This document shows positions 53,267-64,000 of a stretch of DNA of 64,000 nucleotides, one piece after another (positions within the stretch are counted from its first letter, which is position 1; every line of letters starts with the position of its first letter). This DNA comes from Amborella trichopoda (lineage: Eukaryota; Streptophyta; Magnoliopsida; Amborellales; Amborellaceae). The notes below the pieces were generated by a model that had not been told where the DNA came from, ran no database searches, and saw only the letters and a list, made by a program, of their open reading frames with translations. The stretch lies in assembly GCF_000471905.2 (NCBI RefSeq), contig NW_006500347.1, positions 4,052,658-4,116,657 on the forward strand. The letters run 5' to 3'. The position numbers and the translations under genes are program-made.

Positions 53267-56200
53267 TTATCTGATCTGGAAATGCTTGTAGGAAGAAGTA
53301 GGGTTTGGTTGCAAGGGGTTTATCTGCATCCTTGTAGCAGCAGCTGCAGTAGCAACTTGATCGGTTGTGTTGTGTCTACAAATGTTACTATTATCTTTGA
53401 GTTGGTGATTATGATCGATGGCGATGGCCACGGCTCCTCCCCTTCGGCCATTCACTCCTCCCTCTGTCGACGGTGTCTTCCTACGTCGCTCATTATGGCC
53501 TGCAAGGCGCCTACGGCAACTCCTCTTTGCTTCATCAAACTCTGATAATTCATGAAACCTGTGACCAAAAAAATTGGCCTTCGGTGATGAATGAATGAAT
53601 GAATGTGTGTGAGAGAGAGAGCCTCTTCAGAGCAGATAGAAAGGGCCACCCTTCGTTTAAGAGAGGGCAGCAACTAGAAGGAAGACAAAAGCATATAGAG
53701 ATATTGCCACCTCTTTTCGAACTTGCAAGAGACATTAATCAAATAATGTAAGTTTTTGCATATCATTTGGAACATGTCAAAATGGCTTAATTCATACTGG
53801 TGTAGAACCTATGAAATTAAGGAAATTTGGGTGTGTATTAAACTAGAATTTGCAAAATTTTATAGATAAGAAAGATATATAGTCGCACCAGGTCACATTC
53901 ACTTTTGGTTGTTGGATGTAAAAAAGGTGGTTAGGCTCAATGTCCAAAATAAAATTCTAAAAACCTTTATGCTCCAAATTCCATATCTGATATCTGGGAT
54001 GATTATGACCTTTATGTATCATAAAAAAAAAATTTGGATAGCATACGCTCTTTATGGGGAAATGACAAGTTTATAACCATGATTAGAAGCTAATGTTCAT
54101 ATACTAAGTAATGTCGGTCCAATAACAAAGCGGCCGAATCAAAACTTCCTCCACAATTATCAATTGGAGGACTATGAACTACGTATCTCAACCATCTATT
54201 AGTCATATGGATGTTGGAGACAATATGGAGACTACATGACTACTTGCATTATACAAGTCGACCATTTCTCTTAGAGAAAGTATGAAATTGGAAATGGGCA
54301 ATTTTNNNNNNNNNNNNNNNNNNNNGGTATTTGAGTTGTCATCTTTGTTCTACATTTTAAGGTTGTCACCTTATATAAACTTTTCCATTAATAATATAGG
54401 TAAAGTATAAAATCGATTGTCTCTTTGTGATAATTTTGTATAAATTTCCCTCTCTCTCTCATATATCTGTGTTATGTGTCTATGTGCCCCTCGAGGGTTG
54501 GTGGTGTAGGTATTAGATTGGAGTTCAAATAAGATGAACAATGAATAAATTTTATATCTCCCAAGTGAAAATTTTTCATATCTAACTACTAAGAGTGATT
54601 GTCAGCTTTTTCTTAGCTGGCATTAATAACCTTACAGTAGACAATCCCTCTCTAAACATTCATCAAAATTCACTAATAGGGATAGAAAGACAATGATGGG
54701 GACCAAATCTTAGATCATAATGAGCTTATATATATTATTCTGCCTTTAACAAGCACATGGGCATATTTACCAATTTTCCGGAATTTTAAAGGATCATGCG
54801 TAAGGCCCTTGATATAAATTCCACTAAATTTAAAGCATTAGGCCTATGTAGAGACTGGGAACAATGGGTGGTAAGATAAAAGATAACTAAAAAATATAGT
54901 TAATCATGACAAGATCGAGCCGGCTTATTAGCCCTTAGACAAGCAAAAAATGACTTAATAAAATTGTGAAAATTAATATTAGGCCAGTTTTGGCTAATCG
55001 GATCACTTTTATGCTAATTATACCATTTAAACAAATTGAGGATACTTTGTTGATATATTTAATATTTTTAAAATACTATTCATATTCTTTTATTTTATTT
55101 TTTAGGAGTGTGCATACTATGCTCTAGGGGGATTATAAATACACTTACTCCCTAAAGTAAGAAAACTAACTTGGGAAGATTTTTTTCTATCGGAAGACAA
55201 CATAAAAAACAGTAGATTATATTCAAACCAAAAAAATTTGAAGTTTAAGTTTTCTAACACTTAGATCTCACCCTTTAAAAATTTGAACAATTTCTATTCA
55301 ATTTTGAGGCATTATTTTTCAAGCTACATCCCCAAAATTTAGGATCCTAAAAACACTCTTATATTGGGTTTTGCCTTACAGAGTAAATAGACAATACACT
55401 CCCTTGAGAGGGAGCATAAAATCTTTTCATTTTTTAAAAATCTTAGTCCAATTAGACTTTTGGAATGTTAATGTTGATTGAACCAATCCCTCATTTTTTT
55501 GGTGGCAAGTAGAGAGTGTACATGAATTCGTAGGCTAATTAGTGGGCATTTTAGCTTCAAGTTTGAGTCTGCCCCTAGAAGAGCATGTTGTATATTTAAC
55601 TCTCTTGGGCAAAAGAGCTATATAAAAGGACTTTTTTTTTATTCTAAAAATTTGGGATCTAAGTTTTATAAGATGATTCTTTGAAATAAAAAAAAAATGG
55701 ATGTTGATTCAATCAAAACTTATATCTCGCCCTACAAAAATTGAACAGTTTATATTCAATCCTAGGACATCATTTTTTTAGACAGTGTAATTAGAAAATG
55801 TTTTCTTTTGATGTTTGTCACTAGGTTGAAGAGGATAACATCACTAAATTATGGGGTCCTATAAATATTATTAGATTAAATTTTACCGGAGGGATTCAAT
55901 AGACAATATGCTCCAACTTAATGATAAAACCTTTTGCTTCACTGTACATGCGAATGGATGGTTGGAAGGGATTAAAGATAACTTCAATAGAGATTGAGAA
56001 TAATACACTACACTCTCGAATATGCACATTTTCAGCCATATTCATTAAGAGATTGTATATTATGAGACCATTTTTAATTTACAAAAAGGTCAAAATTACA
56101 TTTAGCCATTAGATGTGAAATCTAATAGAAGAAATTGTGTCATAACATTTAAAAAATTTTGTTTTGGACTTTACTGCTTAACAATGAAACATGCTTAACC

Positions 56201-57809
56201 ACCTAATTTCAAATCTAACCGTCAAAGATAATTGTAATCCCTTTGTATAAAAAAAAAAGAAAAATAGTCTCATTATATGCATTTTCATTAATTTATGCCA
56301 AAAAAAAATAAAAAGAGTTTGGCTCGAGTTCTTTAAAGTGCATTCGATAATAGAAAGGAAGCTCAAAGTTATAGTCGAGTACAAAGCAAGAATTTACCCA
56401 AAAACAAAATATAAAGTTACTACACGTGTTAATGGTTCCGATACACAAAACTATCCATCCACCGCCCATACTCATCAACAACGGTAGAGATGATCTGCAA
56501 ATGCACTTCTACGCTTGCTCCTCTGCAGAAATTGCAGCTCATCTCCACCGTCCATTAGAAAGGACAAACAGTTGATGGCTGACCGCAGTTGAAATTTGTT
56601 AAAGGAGAGAATCGTAGTATACAGACTGGCTCTTATGGCCCCTAATCGTACGGATGTCACTCTCCCTAGGTCCACATATACCGTCCGATTCATCCACAAT
56701 GGGCTAGTGGGGTGCACCATACCTTTCCCTCAGGGAACATAATCATATAGCATAAAACTCAATAATGATATTGATTCATACTAAGTGTAAAACTTTGAAG
56801 TAAAACTTTGGACGGCCGAACAAGATTTATGTAGCTTACTCAAATAGTTATTGTAAAAGTTGATGATGATGATTCAAACTAAGGTAGAGAGGTCATCAAA
56901 TTAACAAATAAAGAAGAGACGGGGAGTGAAGATAACTAACTCATCATCATTATTTTAGTTTTTTTTTTTTTTGGGTTTGTGAAGGACACATTCTAATTTC
57001 TTAAGAGAGAGATTTTAAATTAAGAAGTTTCCTTGTTCAGATGATTATGCCAAGGGCATGTTTTTAATTTTAAAGGGAGATACAAAATTTAAGTTCAAGA
57101 GGTTTTCTTTTATTATTATTGTTTTTGTTGGGTTTGTGAAGGACACATTCTAATTTCTAGAGAGAGAGATTTTAAATTAAGAAGTTTCCTTCTTCAGATG
57201 ATTATGCCAAGGGCATGTTTTTAATTTTAGAGGGAGATACCAAAATTTAAGTTAATTAGGTTAAGGAAAAACATTTTTGTTCATAGAAGGGGTATTTCGT
57301 AGAGAGAAAGAGAGCCAAATTCCAAATATGAAAATTAGAAAAAGAAGATTTAATCTCTTTGATGGGAATGTGAAGGGGAATTGCTCTCACGAGAGAGAGA
57401 ATCAGATTCAAAACAAGAGAAACGTTTGTTTTACCTTTGATGCCATTGCCTAAAGCATATCTGATCTTTCAAGGTATAGAGAGAGAGGGGAGGGGGGGGG
57501 GAGAGATGGTCACCTGCTACACTGTTGGCAGAAACGCTGGAGAAGACCGGCAACAAGCGTAGACGGCGACTTGGAGTGCACCTCGCAGACCTTATGGCGC
57601 CTGTGATAGCGCTTGGCAGCACTGAGATCAGCCCTACAGCGCTCGGCCTGGCAACACGGACCCTGCCGCGCCTTCTTCCCCAACCCCCCAACCACCACTC
57701 TCCTCTTCTCTTCTCCCTCTGTCTCCTCTTCTCCGTCGCCGTCTTCCTCCTCCTCTTCCTCCTCCTCCTCCACTCTCACTCCTCCTTTCTTCTCCTCTCT
57801 CCTCTCCAT
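53267..57809 (-). CDS. SPL3: SBP-box transcription factor, small SPL3/4/5 type
   Basis: Two exons: 57514-57809 and 53267-53558, joined to 195 residues. The N-terminus is acidic (nine glutamates at about 14-22, then [12 protein letters not shown]). The SBP domain (about 51-127) reads [58 protein letters not shown] and HNERRRK: both zinc-binding clusters and the bipartite nuclear signal are present. The intron interrupts the domain after QQCSR, the conserved SBP intron position, with GTGACC donor and CACAG acceptor. The tail has a Gly/Arg stretch and [15 protein letters not shown]3-type factors bind GTAC-core DNA and promote flowering and phase change. The ATG at 57809 is the first in frame. 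Which of SPL3/4/5 it is cannot be decided. The 3955-bp intron is large and full of MITEs. Confidence 0.95.
54306..54325. other. Assembly gap (20 N) in the SPL intron, next to an M1 right end
   Basis: The 20 Ns are probably a placeholder of unknown length. Just to the right, 54340-54392 reads TAAGGTTGTCACCTTATATA and ends AACTTTTCC, the right end of an M1 element whose body would lie in the gap. Confidence 0.8.
55100..55425 (+). mobile_element. MITE family M4, copy 2 (SPL intron)
   Basis: Left end GCATACTATGCTCTAGGGG; right end CCCTTGAGAGGGAGCATAA. Shares TAGATCTCACCCTTTAAAAA, TTTGAACAATTTCTATTCAA and the CCCCAAAATTTAGGATCC block with the 30.4-kb copy. Confidence 0.65.
55560..55930 (+). mobile_element. 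MITE family M4, copy 3 (SPL intron), diverged
   Basis: Shares 'tatatctcgccctacaaaaattgaacag' and GATTCAATAGACAATATGCTCC with copy 2. The left end is not clear. Confidence 0.5.
56049..56286 (+). mobile_element. MITE family M2, copy 3 (SPL intron)
   Basis: Left end GAGATTGTATATTATGAGAC; right side GATAATTGTAATCCCTTTGT then CATTATATGCATTTTC. Flanks ATTCATTAA and ATTAATTTA agree at seven of nine. Confidence 0.7.
56973..57257 (+). repeat. 157-bp tandem duplication in the SPL intron
   Basis: GGGTTTGTGAAGGACACATT starts at 56973 and 57130, and both are followed by the same 120-130 bp (ATTTTAAATTAAGAAGTTTC, GATTATGCCAAGGGCATG). It lies about 260 bp from the exon 1 donor, that is near the start of the intron on the transcript. 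Confidence 0.92.
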
Positions 57810-58164
57810 CACTCCACAATTGACTGCCAGTGCCCCTCTCCCCCCCCCCCCCCTCTTACTCCTCTCTTTTGGGTGGTGAGAATGGGAAAGTGAGGGGGAA
57901 AAAGGTGAGGACCACAGCCATTCTCTTGTTGCTGTCAGTGCAAACAGCCACCCTAAATCACCCCACCTCGTCCTCTTCTTTAAATTATAAAACTCTAAAT
58001 CTCACTTTTAAGGTCTAACGTATAACGTTCCAGGGCTCCTTTGGCCACTGTTTGTTTTAAAAGGCCCTTTTCTTTTTTCTTTTTTCTTTTAACTAATAAA
58101 AGGCTCTCTGGTTGTTTTTATTTATTTATTTTTTTAAAGGCGGTCACCTTTACGAAAAAAAAAA
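57810..58164 (-). other. 5' UTR and promoter side of the SPL gene
   Basis: CT-rich on the plus strand with a 13-C run at about 57840-57852. No TATA box could be chosen with confidence. Confidence 0.4.
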
Positions 58165-58380
58165 AAAGTGTAGGGTCTAGGCCGCAGTTTGAGATCCAAT
58201 AACCATATTAGGGCTAGTCGACCTGGTTCGGTCAGGCCATCCCCTCGATTTTATTTTTAATTTGTTTTTCGCCTGGCCCTAGCTAGACGGGCCTTGGGTC
58301 GGCCTACAGGGACAAGGTACGGATCATGGCCAATATAAGCCAGGGCAAAGACTGGCCCGGCCCGTTGCCACCTTTATTTA
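58165..58380 (+). mobile_element. hAT-like MITE with GGCCC words
   Basis: Begins GTGTAGGGTCTAGGCCGC and ends GACTGGCCCGGCCCGTTGCC. The interior has CCTGGCCCTAGCTAGACGGG and GGGTCGGCC. It resembles the 19.9-kb element in word use and in having the 'gccc-gttgccac' end. Target duplication not resolved. Confidence 0.6.
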
Positions 58381-58814
58381 CCTAGAAGCATTTGGGTGGA
58401 GTACTTAAAATGTAAGTGGCAAATGTAACCCTCAAAGATGACTTTCCTTTTTTTTCTTTTGACAAATTAATTTGAACTTTCCTGCTTGGCCCAAAAAAGC
58501 GTCGAGCCTCTTCCTCTTAACACTTTACGTTCCTGGGAAAGTTTAAGCGATGTGCAGATGGTGTGGTGTATGGTACAGTGTACACCATGTGGTAGGTATA
58601 TCGATCTTTCAGCTTCAATTTCATAACAGTTAAGTGGCGTTATGACCATTGTTCCCCTTGTCTATCATGTTGTAATCTGTATATGTGATGCATATAGATA
58701 ACAGCCATTTTTTATAACCACCGTTGTTGATGAGTATCCTAACAGTTTTATATCACTTTCAGAAATGTGAAAAGAAGATCTATACAGCACATGTTAGGTT
58801 TGATATTTTTTTAA
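58381..58814. other. Intergenic spacer
   Basis: Nothing recognised. Confidence 0.4.
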
Positions 58815-59448
58815 CGAAAAAGTTTATATAAGATTGGAACCTTAAAACGTAGAACTATGGATGTACCTCAAATATCCATCAAAAAATATCGTTTTAATAT
58901 TGAAAAACCCTCTAATTGATCATCTCGACATTAAAATGTATGACTATGAAAAATAAAAGATTTTGAGTTCTAAGAATAGTGCATTTTACAACACTTTATC
59001 TAGACTGTCCATTTTCAAGACTTTCATATGTTTATAGATCTACTTGATTTTAATCATTTTTAGTGTTTAAAATTTGAGATTGTGTACAATGAAACCATTT
59101 ATCTTTGGTATAGGGAGGTCACAACTACTTACAACCATCCGATGTAAAATATAATAACTTGAGTGCATCACGAGGTTTGAGAAAAATTCTTTCGAACTTT
59201 GAGCATGGTCAATGAAATAAATGCAGCCACCCAATTTCACATCCACTGGTCAAGATTAATTGTGATCATCTTGTACTAAAGGTATATGGTCTTATTATAT
59301 ACTTTCCCTTAAAGTTTTATATCTAGATATGAAAATAGATTTTGAGATAATGCAACGAATAGTTTACATCAAAATTATATGTTATGATAAAATTTGAAGG
59401 TGCACTTAATTGAATTGTTTAAGGTTGCAACCTTATGGAAACCACACT
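58815..59448 (-). mobile_element. MITE family M1, copy j, split by an M2 insertion
   Basis: Begins GAAAAAGTTTATATAAGATT and ends ATGGAAACCACACT, with core GATCATCTCGACATTAAAAT. The family body is interrupted at 59076 by M2 and resumes at 59309. Flanks about TTTTTTAAC and TTTTTTAAA fit a 9-bp duplication with one mismatch. Confidence 0.82.
59076..59308 (+). mobile_element. MITE family M2, copy 4, nested in M1
   Basis: Left end GAGATTGTGTACAATGAAAC; right end, reversed, GGGAAAGTATATAATAAGAC (imperfect inverted repeat). Flanks TTAAAATTT (59067-59075) and TTAAAGTTT (59309-59317) agree at eight of nine and are part of the M1 host sequence, which fixes both element ends. Confidence 0.88.
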
Positions 59449-59479
59449 TTTTTAAAAAAAGTTAATTGTTAGTTCTGTT

Positions 59480-59862
59480 AAGGAGAAGGTTTATACAAGT
59501 TTTACGTAAGGCACACCTCAAAAATCCATCGGAAAAAGTTATTTAAATGCTGAAAAACCCTCTAGTTGATCACCTCGCCTTGATATGGATATGGAAAAAA
59601 AGAAAGTTATGTCATGAAAGTAGTGCATCTTGTAACATATTATCTAGTCTGCTTATTTTCAAGATTTTCAAGTGTTTGTATATCTACTTATGTGTGTGTT
59701 TTTTTTTTTTTTAGTTTTAGATTACATAATTAAATGTAACATAGATTTTTAGGCCATTTTCGAAATTTATGATACTTAAATTATATTTTTCGATAACGAT
59801 TTTAATGTGCGCTTTAGTTGGATTGTTAAAGGTTGACACCTCATGCAAACCACAACCTTCTA
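59480..59862 (-). mobile_element. MITE family M1, copy k
   Basis: Begins AGGAGAAGGTTTATACAAG and ends CATGCAAACCACAACCTTC, with the family phrases CTCTAGTTGATCACCTCGCC and 'gtgcatcttgtaacatatta'. More diverged than copy j. Confidence 0.72.
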
Positions 59863-62800
59863 TTATTCTTTTCAAGTTTCTCAAATGGCCATCCCAAAAA
59901 CCATGTCGAATCAGCTAATCAACGATTTAGATCAGCTAATCGATTGGTTTTGGCCTCAAAAAATAATAAAAAAATCCTTAAAAATAACATTTTTGTGTTT
60001 TCATAATTAAATAAATACAGGTGATGCATTATGAAACTTCCATTATTTTGCAAAAATTGGTGGTGGTGAGTTCTGTGTTACTCAGTGGGTTCCTTTTCAA
60101 CCAAAATGACAGACCCCATTCTCTCCCTCTCAAGACCCCATTCTCTCCCTCTCAAGTCTCAATGTAAGAGACCAGCTTTTACTCTGAGGACCTACATAGG
60201 GAGGACACAATTTATTATATTCTATGTTGAGCAAGATATGCAATGATTTCTATCTTGGCTTAAATGACAAATTCCTATTCTTACTCAACTGAAATAGCAT
60301 AGCCATTTATCTCTGTGTGTGTGTGTGAGAGAGAGTTCAGGTGTCCATCTAACAGTTCTTGCACAAGTATACTAATCACTAAAACCAAACTGCCAATCAA
60401 ACTATTATGCCAATTTAGTGGTCCTCCTCAACTAATTTGGGATCCAATTTATTAAACATTATTAATTCTCTCTACTCAACCAAAATTATCATAACTTAGC
60501 GAAATATAATATTATACTCTGAAATTAGAGTTATTAGGGTATATTTTACAATTATTTTACTATACAAAATGTGTATAAATTTAAATTTTGTCTTATAATA
60601 TAATCTAATTTTTTAAAAATTAGTTACAACTATGACAAAAATAATATATTGTGGAATATATAACATAAACAAATCAGTAAATAAAATACAAGATGTTCTT
60701 ATTAATGTATAATATAATATGATATTATGGCATTTCATCAACAAAAACTATTAAAAACTTTACCAAATTATAAAAAATAAAAAAGTAAAACCCCTCATAA
60801 ACTTTGATGCCATGACATTTTTAAAAATTATCTTCAAAATTAAGAGTTTCTTACACTTAATATGATATTATAAAATTGCAGTAAACATGTAACAAAACCT
60901 ATTAAAAACACTACCACATTATAAAAAAATAAAACCCCTTATAAATTTTGATGACATGCCATTTTAAAAAAATATCTTAAAAGCAAGGTTTCTTCTAAAA
61001 AAATAAAAAATAATAATATAGAATTTGAGAAATACAAAAATAAAAATATTGAATCACACACTATACAAATCAATGACCTATATGCATCAAAAGCCCTAGT
61101 TTCTTAAAAAGATCATTAAATATTCTTTTTAACAAAGGAGTTCCCAACATTCCAAAAACCAGTATGTATTTTGGCCCAAAATCCATACTATTTTTTATTT
61201 CTATACATTGTATTAGATCTGTAGTGTGGAAGATAGATTCAATACGATTATTTTTTATTCAAATATCAAGAAATTTAATACAAATTTGAGGGATAATATT
61301 TTAAAGGGAAAATAACCTTTACCCCCTCCCCGAAACTTCCATCCCTATTAGCCCTTTGGGATCATGAAAATCCCTTGTACCCCTTAAATTTAAAATTTTG
61401 GGATTGTTACCCCCCTAATTGTGTTTTTTTTTTGTTTTCTTATACATTTGATCTTTGTATTTTACAAAATTTTCCCTTTCTTTTTTCTTCTGCTGCTTAA
61501 AACCAATCTTACCTATGTGAAAAACCCCATTGAAATTTGATCCAAATCAACTGAAATTCCCATCGATTTCTGCAATTTTCGTTAATCGTTAGAAGTTCAG
61601 GAAATTTTCGACTTCTTGGATTTGGACGCAAAATTGATGGAATCCTAGTTTACTCCAACAAATGAGCAGCAGAATATTGTAAAGGTTTTAATTATCAATA
61701 AATAAAGCCAATTTGCGGGACATTTGATGACGAATTGAACCTGAAATCGATATAAAAGCGGATTCCTACAAAAGCTTCAAAAAAACTCCTGATTTTGATG
61801 GCCAAATCTGATGTTATTTTCCAAAATCGATAGAATAATGGTTATATAAGCAATTTGCAATCATTTTAATCAACAGATCCAGATCAGAATCGCAAGTGGA
61901 AATGATTTCGGTTTTTAAAATAGTGCCCCTATCTTTGTGCCGTTATAACAGCCCTTCTCATTATGTAACGGGAGCGGTCTCTGCACGTCATTTCAGATCG
62001 AATTTTAACCTCATTCTCATCAATGGAATTTCAATGTCTTTTTACACGGAAAGGACGTTTCACGAAGTAGTAATGTACCACATGCTATACACAAGCAGTG
62101 TATGGTTTGACTTCTGTTGCTTTCTTATTGGAAACGATTGTGCACCGTTGCCTTTGTTTAAGCTACATGCGTGGCCCCAATCGGACTCATAAATGCGGCG
62201 TGCGCACCCTGCTATTGTTTCGTAGGTGCGAGCCCGCTTGGCCAATAGTTGTCTGACACGTTTGCGTTGTGGTACGCCAACGCATGTGCATGGCTGAGTA
62301 AAAAAAGTAAGAACGGTACCTCTTTAAAAACCGTCTCTGATTCCGTGACTCGCTAACGACTTTTTTTGGTATTTACGGTTTTACCCTCTCCACGACTTTT
62401 TTTTTTGTTTTTTGTTTTTTTTTCAAGTTAAGGAGATTTTTATTAAGGAGGCATGAAATGAAAAGAAAAAAAAAAAAAAAACGGAAAAGGAAGGCATAAG
62501 GACCAGCAGCGATCGCATACTGTCCGTGAGAATCAATCTGCTGCTCTATTTCTCTCATGAAACCTTTTTGAGCAGCTCTCAGCACCTTTTTTTTTTTTGT
62601 TACATCCACCCATATAAAAACACAAAATTAGAAGTTCACCTTTGTTACATTCACCCAATGGCCCACCCAATTCCCATTTTTTTTTAGTTGTATATTTTAT
62701 CCATAATTTCTTTAAGTAGAATGAAAATTTATCAATTTCTCCTACTTGAAAATTTTCATTAAATTTTGAATACGAAGAAATTTCTTTTTCCACTTCCTCT

Positions 62801-62960
62801 ATTTAATGTCTTAATAAAAGAGTAGGGTGCCCCACACCCTAGTATGAAGGAGGAGCCACCCATCCCCTACTCTTGTGCTGCACAGGCCCCCCAAACCCTC
62901 CAACCATTCACCATCTTTTATACGTACTAACGCCATGTAAAAAAAAAAAAAAAACATACC
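59863..62960. other. Gene-poor, AT-rich spacer
   Basis: A perfect 20-bp tandem doubling GACCCCATTCTCTCCCTCTC lies at 60113-60153, and a (TG)n at 60314-60327. A 143-bp tandem duplication spans about 60715-60985, anchored by TATGATATTAT at 60719 and 60862. From 61318 'ataacctttaccccctcccc' begins a block resembling the end of a DNA transposon. The 61900-62340 segment is GC-richer with no recognised product; the 98-codon frame there is not called. Confidence 0.45.
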
Positions 62961-63751
62961 AACCCCATGATCTTTTAGAAGTGCCCGATGTGGGACTAAA
63001 ATGCTAGAGAAGGTAAGTGAAGTTTTTGAGGAACACTAGAAAGTTTTTAAGCGTTCGCACCTATGGGTAGCCATGGGCCCTCAAATATTTCTCACATTAT
63101 CTTATAAAAAAGTCTATGCTTATCACTAAAATAGGGACACTTCTTAAAAAGAAAAAGTGTCATTATCTAATAGGCAGAAAATAACCACTTACCTCTCAAG
63201 ATTAGGATTACAGGGTAAAAACTAAGCCGAACGTTGGAGAGAGAAAGTATTATTATCTAACGGGCAGAAAATAACCACCTATCTCTCAGGATTACATAGC
63301 CATGTTTCTCAGATATTTCAAGAGGAAATCCAAACATTAGAGAATGGCCTCCTCTCATCCCTCTTTAAGTAGGTTTCATGGCCATAGCGATATGCACTAG
63401 AGAATTAATTTTGAATTCTCATTGTTCTGGGAAAGGGCCCGATCTCTGCGATCCCTAGCCTTTCATAGCCATAGAGAGGTAGACCAGAGAATTAATTTTG
63501 AGTTCTCATTATTCTGGGAAAGGGCATGATCTCTGTGATCCCTAGTCTTTCATGGCCATGAAGAGATAGACCAGATAATTAATTTTGAGTTATCCCTAGT
63601 CTTTCATGGCCATAGAGAGATAGACAAGATAATTAATTTTGAGTTATCATCTTTCTGAGAAAGAGTCTGATCTCTGCGATCCCTAGCCTCGTGACACGGC
63701 CAGTAATCCTAGGAGCTTTGGTGTTTTATCTATTCTCATCAAAGTCCAACA
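62961..63751 (+). mobile_element. Copia-type 5' LTR (left limit uncertain)
   Basis: The right limit is set by ...GTCCAACA at 63751, one base before the primer-binding site. The left limit is not found; CGATGTGGGAC at about 62985 resembles the start region of plant LTRs. Inside are two tandem arrays: an 85-88-bp unit with 'gggcagaaaataaccac' (63155-63300) and about 88-bp units with 'gatctctgcgatccctag' and GAATTAATTTTGA (63388-63690, three to four copies, the third shortened). Confidence 0.65.
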
Positions 63752-63752
63752 T

Positions 63753-63764
63753 TGGTATCAGAGC
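63753..63764 (+). promoter_or_regulatory. Primer-binding site (initiator-Met tRNA) of a copia element
   Basis: TGGTATCAGAGC is the standard primer-binding site of plant Ty1/copia elements. The internal domain continues to the right beyond the window. Confidence 0.85.
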
Positions 63765-64000
63765 AGGATTCATTATTTATATTTATTTAATTATTATTTT
63801 ATGATTCTTGCTCTCAGGTTCCATAATTTATTTATTTATTTTTATGTGTTCCTTGCTTTTTTTATATTATTTTCATATTTATTTGTGCTCATCGATTATC
63901 CTTTTTTTAATCTAACTTTGCAACCTAATTATGCAAAGACAAAGAGAATCAAATCACAGAATTTTTTTTTCTCTCTCCGCTTTTATTTCTTGCTCATCAT

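Noticed and set aside
57810-57812. Extra first residue for the SPL protein
   Set aside because: The codon is GTG; the first ATG is at 57809.
61896-62192. 98-codon frame in a GC-richer patch
   Set aside because: No motif or splice context; kept only as an unexplained GC-richer segment.
1-64000. CRISPR array or bacterial-type operon
   Set aside because: The tandem repeats lack spacer structure and the genes have spliceosomal introns; this is plant nuclear DNA.

Overview
The window is nuclear DNA of a flowering plant. The genes have plant-type GT-AG introns and AT-rich spacers, and the families are plant-specific or plant-typed: TPX2 with many small exons, an SBP-box gene with a miR156 site, STIG1, and a seven-membrane-pass GOST protein. 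Dense MITEs, L1 and RTE LINEs and Ty1/copia remains fill the rest. I cannot name the species. There are two assembly gaps (24213-24797 and 54306-54325).

Four genes look intact. (1) 4222-12521 (+): a TPX2-family spindle microtubule protein that I could splice by eye into 29 exons and 812 residues; its promoter carries three mitosis-type MSA motifs and a TATA box. (2) 17876-19237 (-): an intronless GOST/CAND7-type seven-pass membrane protein of 453 residues. (3) 31100-31636 (+): a secreted STIG1-type cysteine-rich protein with an unusual proline-rich tail. (4) 53267-57809 (-): a small SBP-box transcription factor of the SPL3/4/5 type in two exons around a 3.96-kb intron, with a miR156/157 target site in its 3' UTR.

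At 37.2-41.2 kb lies a cluster of broken pieces of unrelated host genes: TATA-binding protein (three exons, introns kept), the C-terminus of TCTP, and the N-terminal part of a chloroplast RNA-binding (RRM) protein. This is the pattern expected of gene-fragment capture by a Pack-type transposon or Helitron, or of serial duplications. It is my first choice for follow-up.

The remaining sequence is mostly transposon-derived: a PIF/Harbinger transposase remnant (0.9 kb), copia reverse transcriptase (15.7 kb) and gag-protease (22.9-24.2 kb) remnants, RTE 3' ends (16.5 and 52.5 kb), L1 LINE pieces (27.7, 33.4-36.9, 45.1 and 46.2 kb) and LTRs with initiator-Met primer-binding sites (41.5 and 63.7 kb). 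Several MITE families recur. The clearest, called M1 here, has at least eleven copies of about 335-400 bp with imperfect terminal inverted repeats and 9-bp target duplications, three of them nearly or fully perfect, which points to Mutator-type mobilisation. A second family (M2) has a copy nested inside an M1 copy with its own 9-bp duplication. Two long foldback elements occur at 25.1 and 26.2 kb.

The four intact genes share no pathway and show no clustering logic; this is ordinary plant euchromatin with islands of genes in MITE-rich spacer. Intron coordinates come from reading splice signals and frame by eye and need transcript support.
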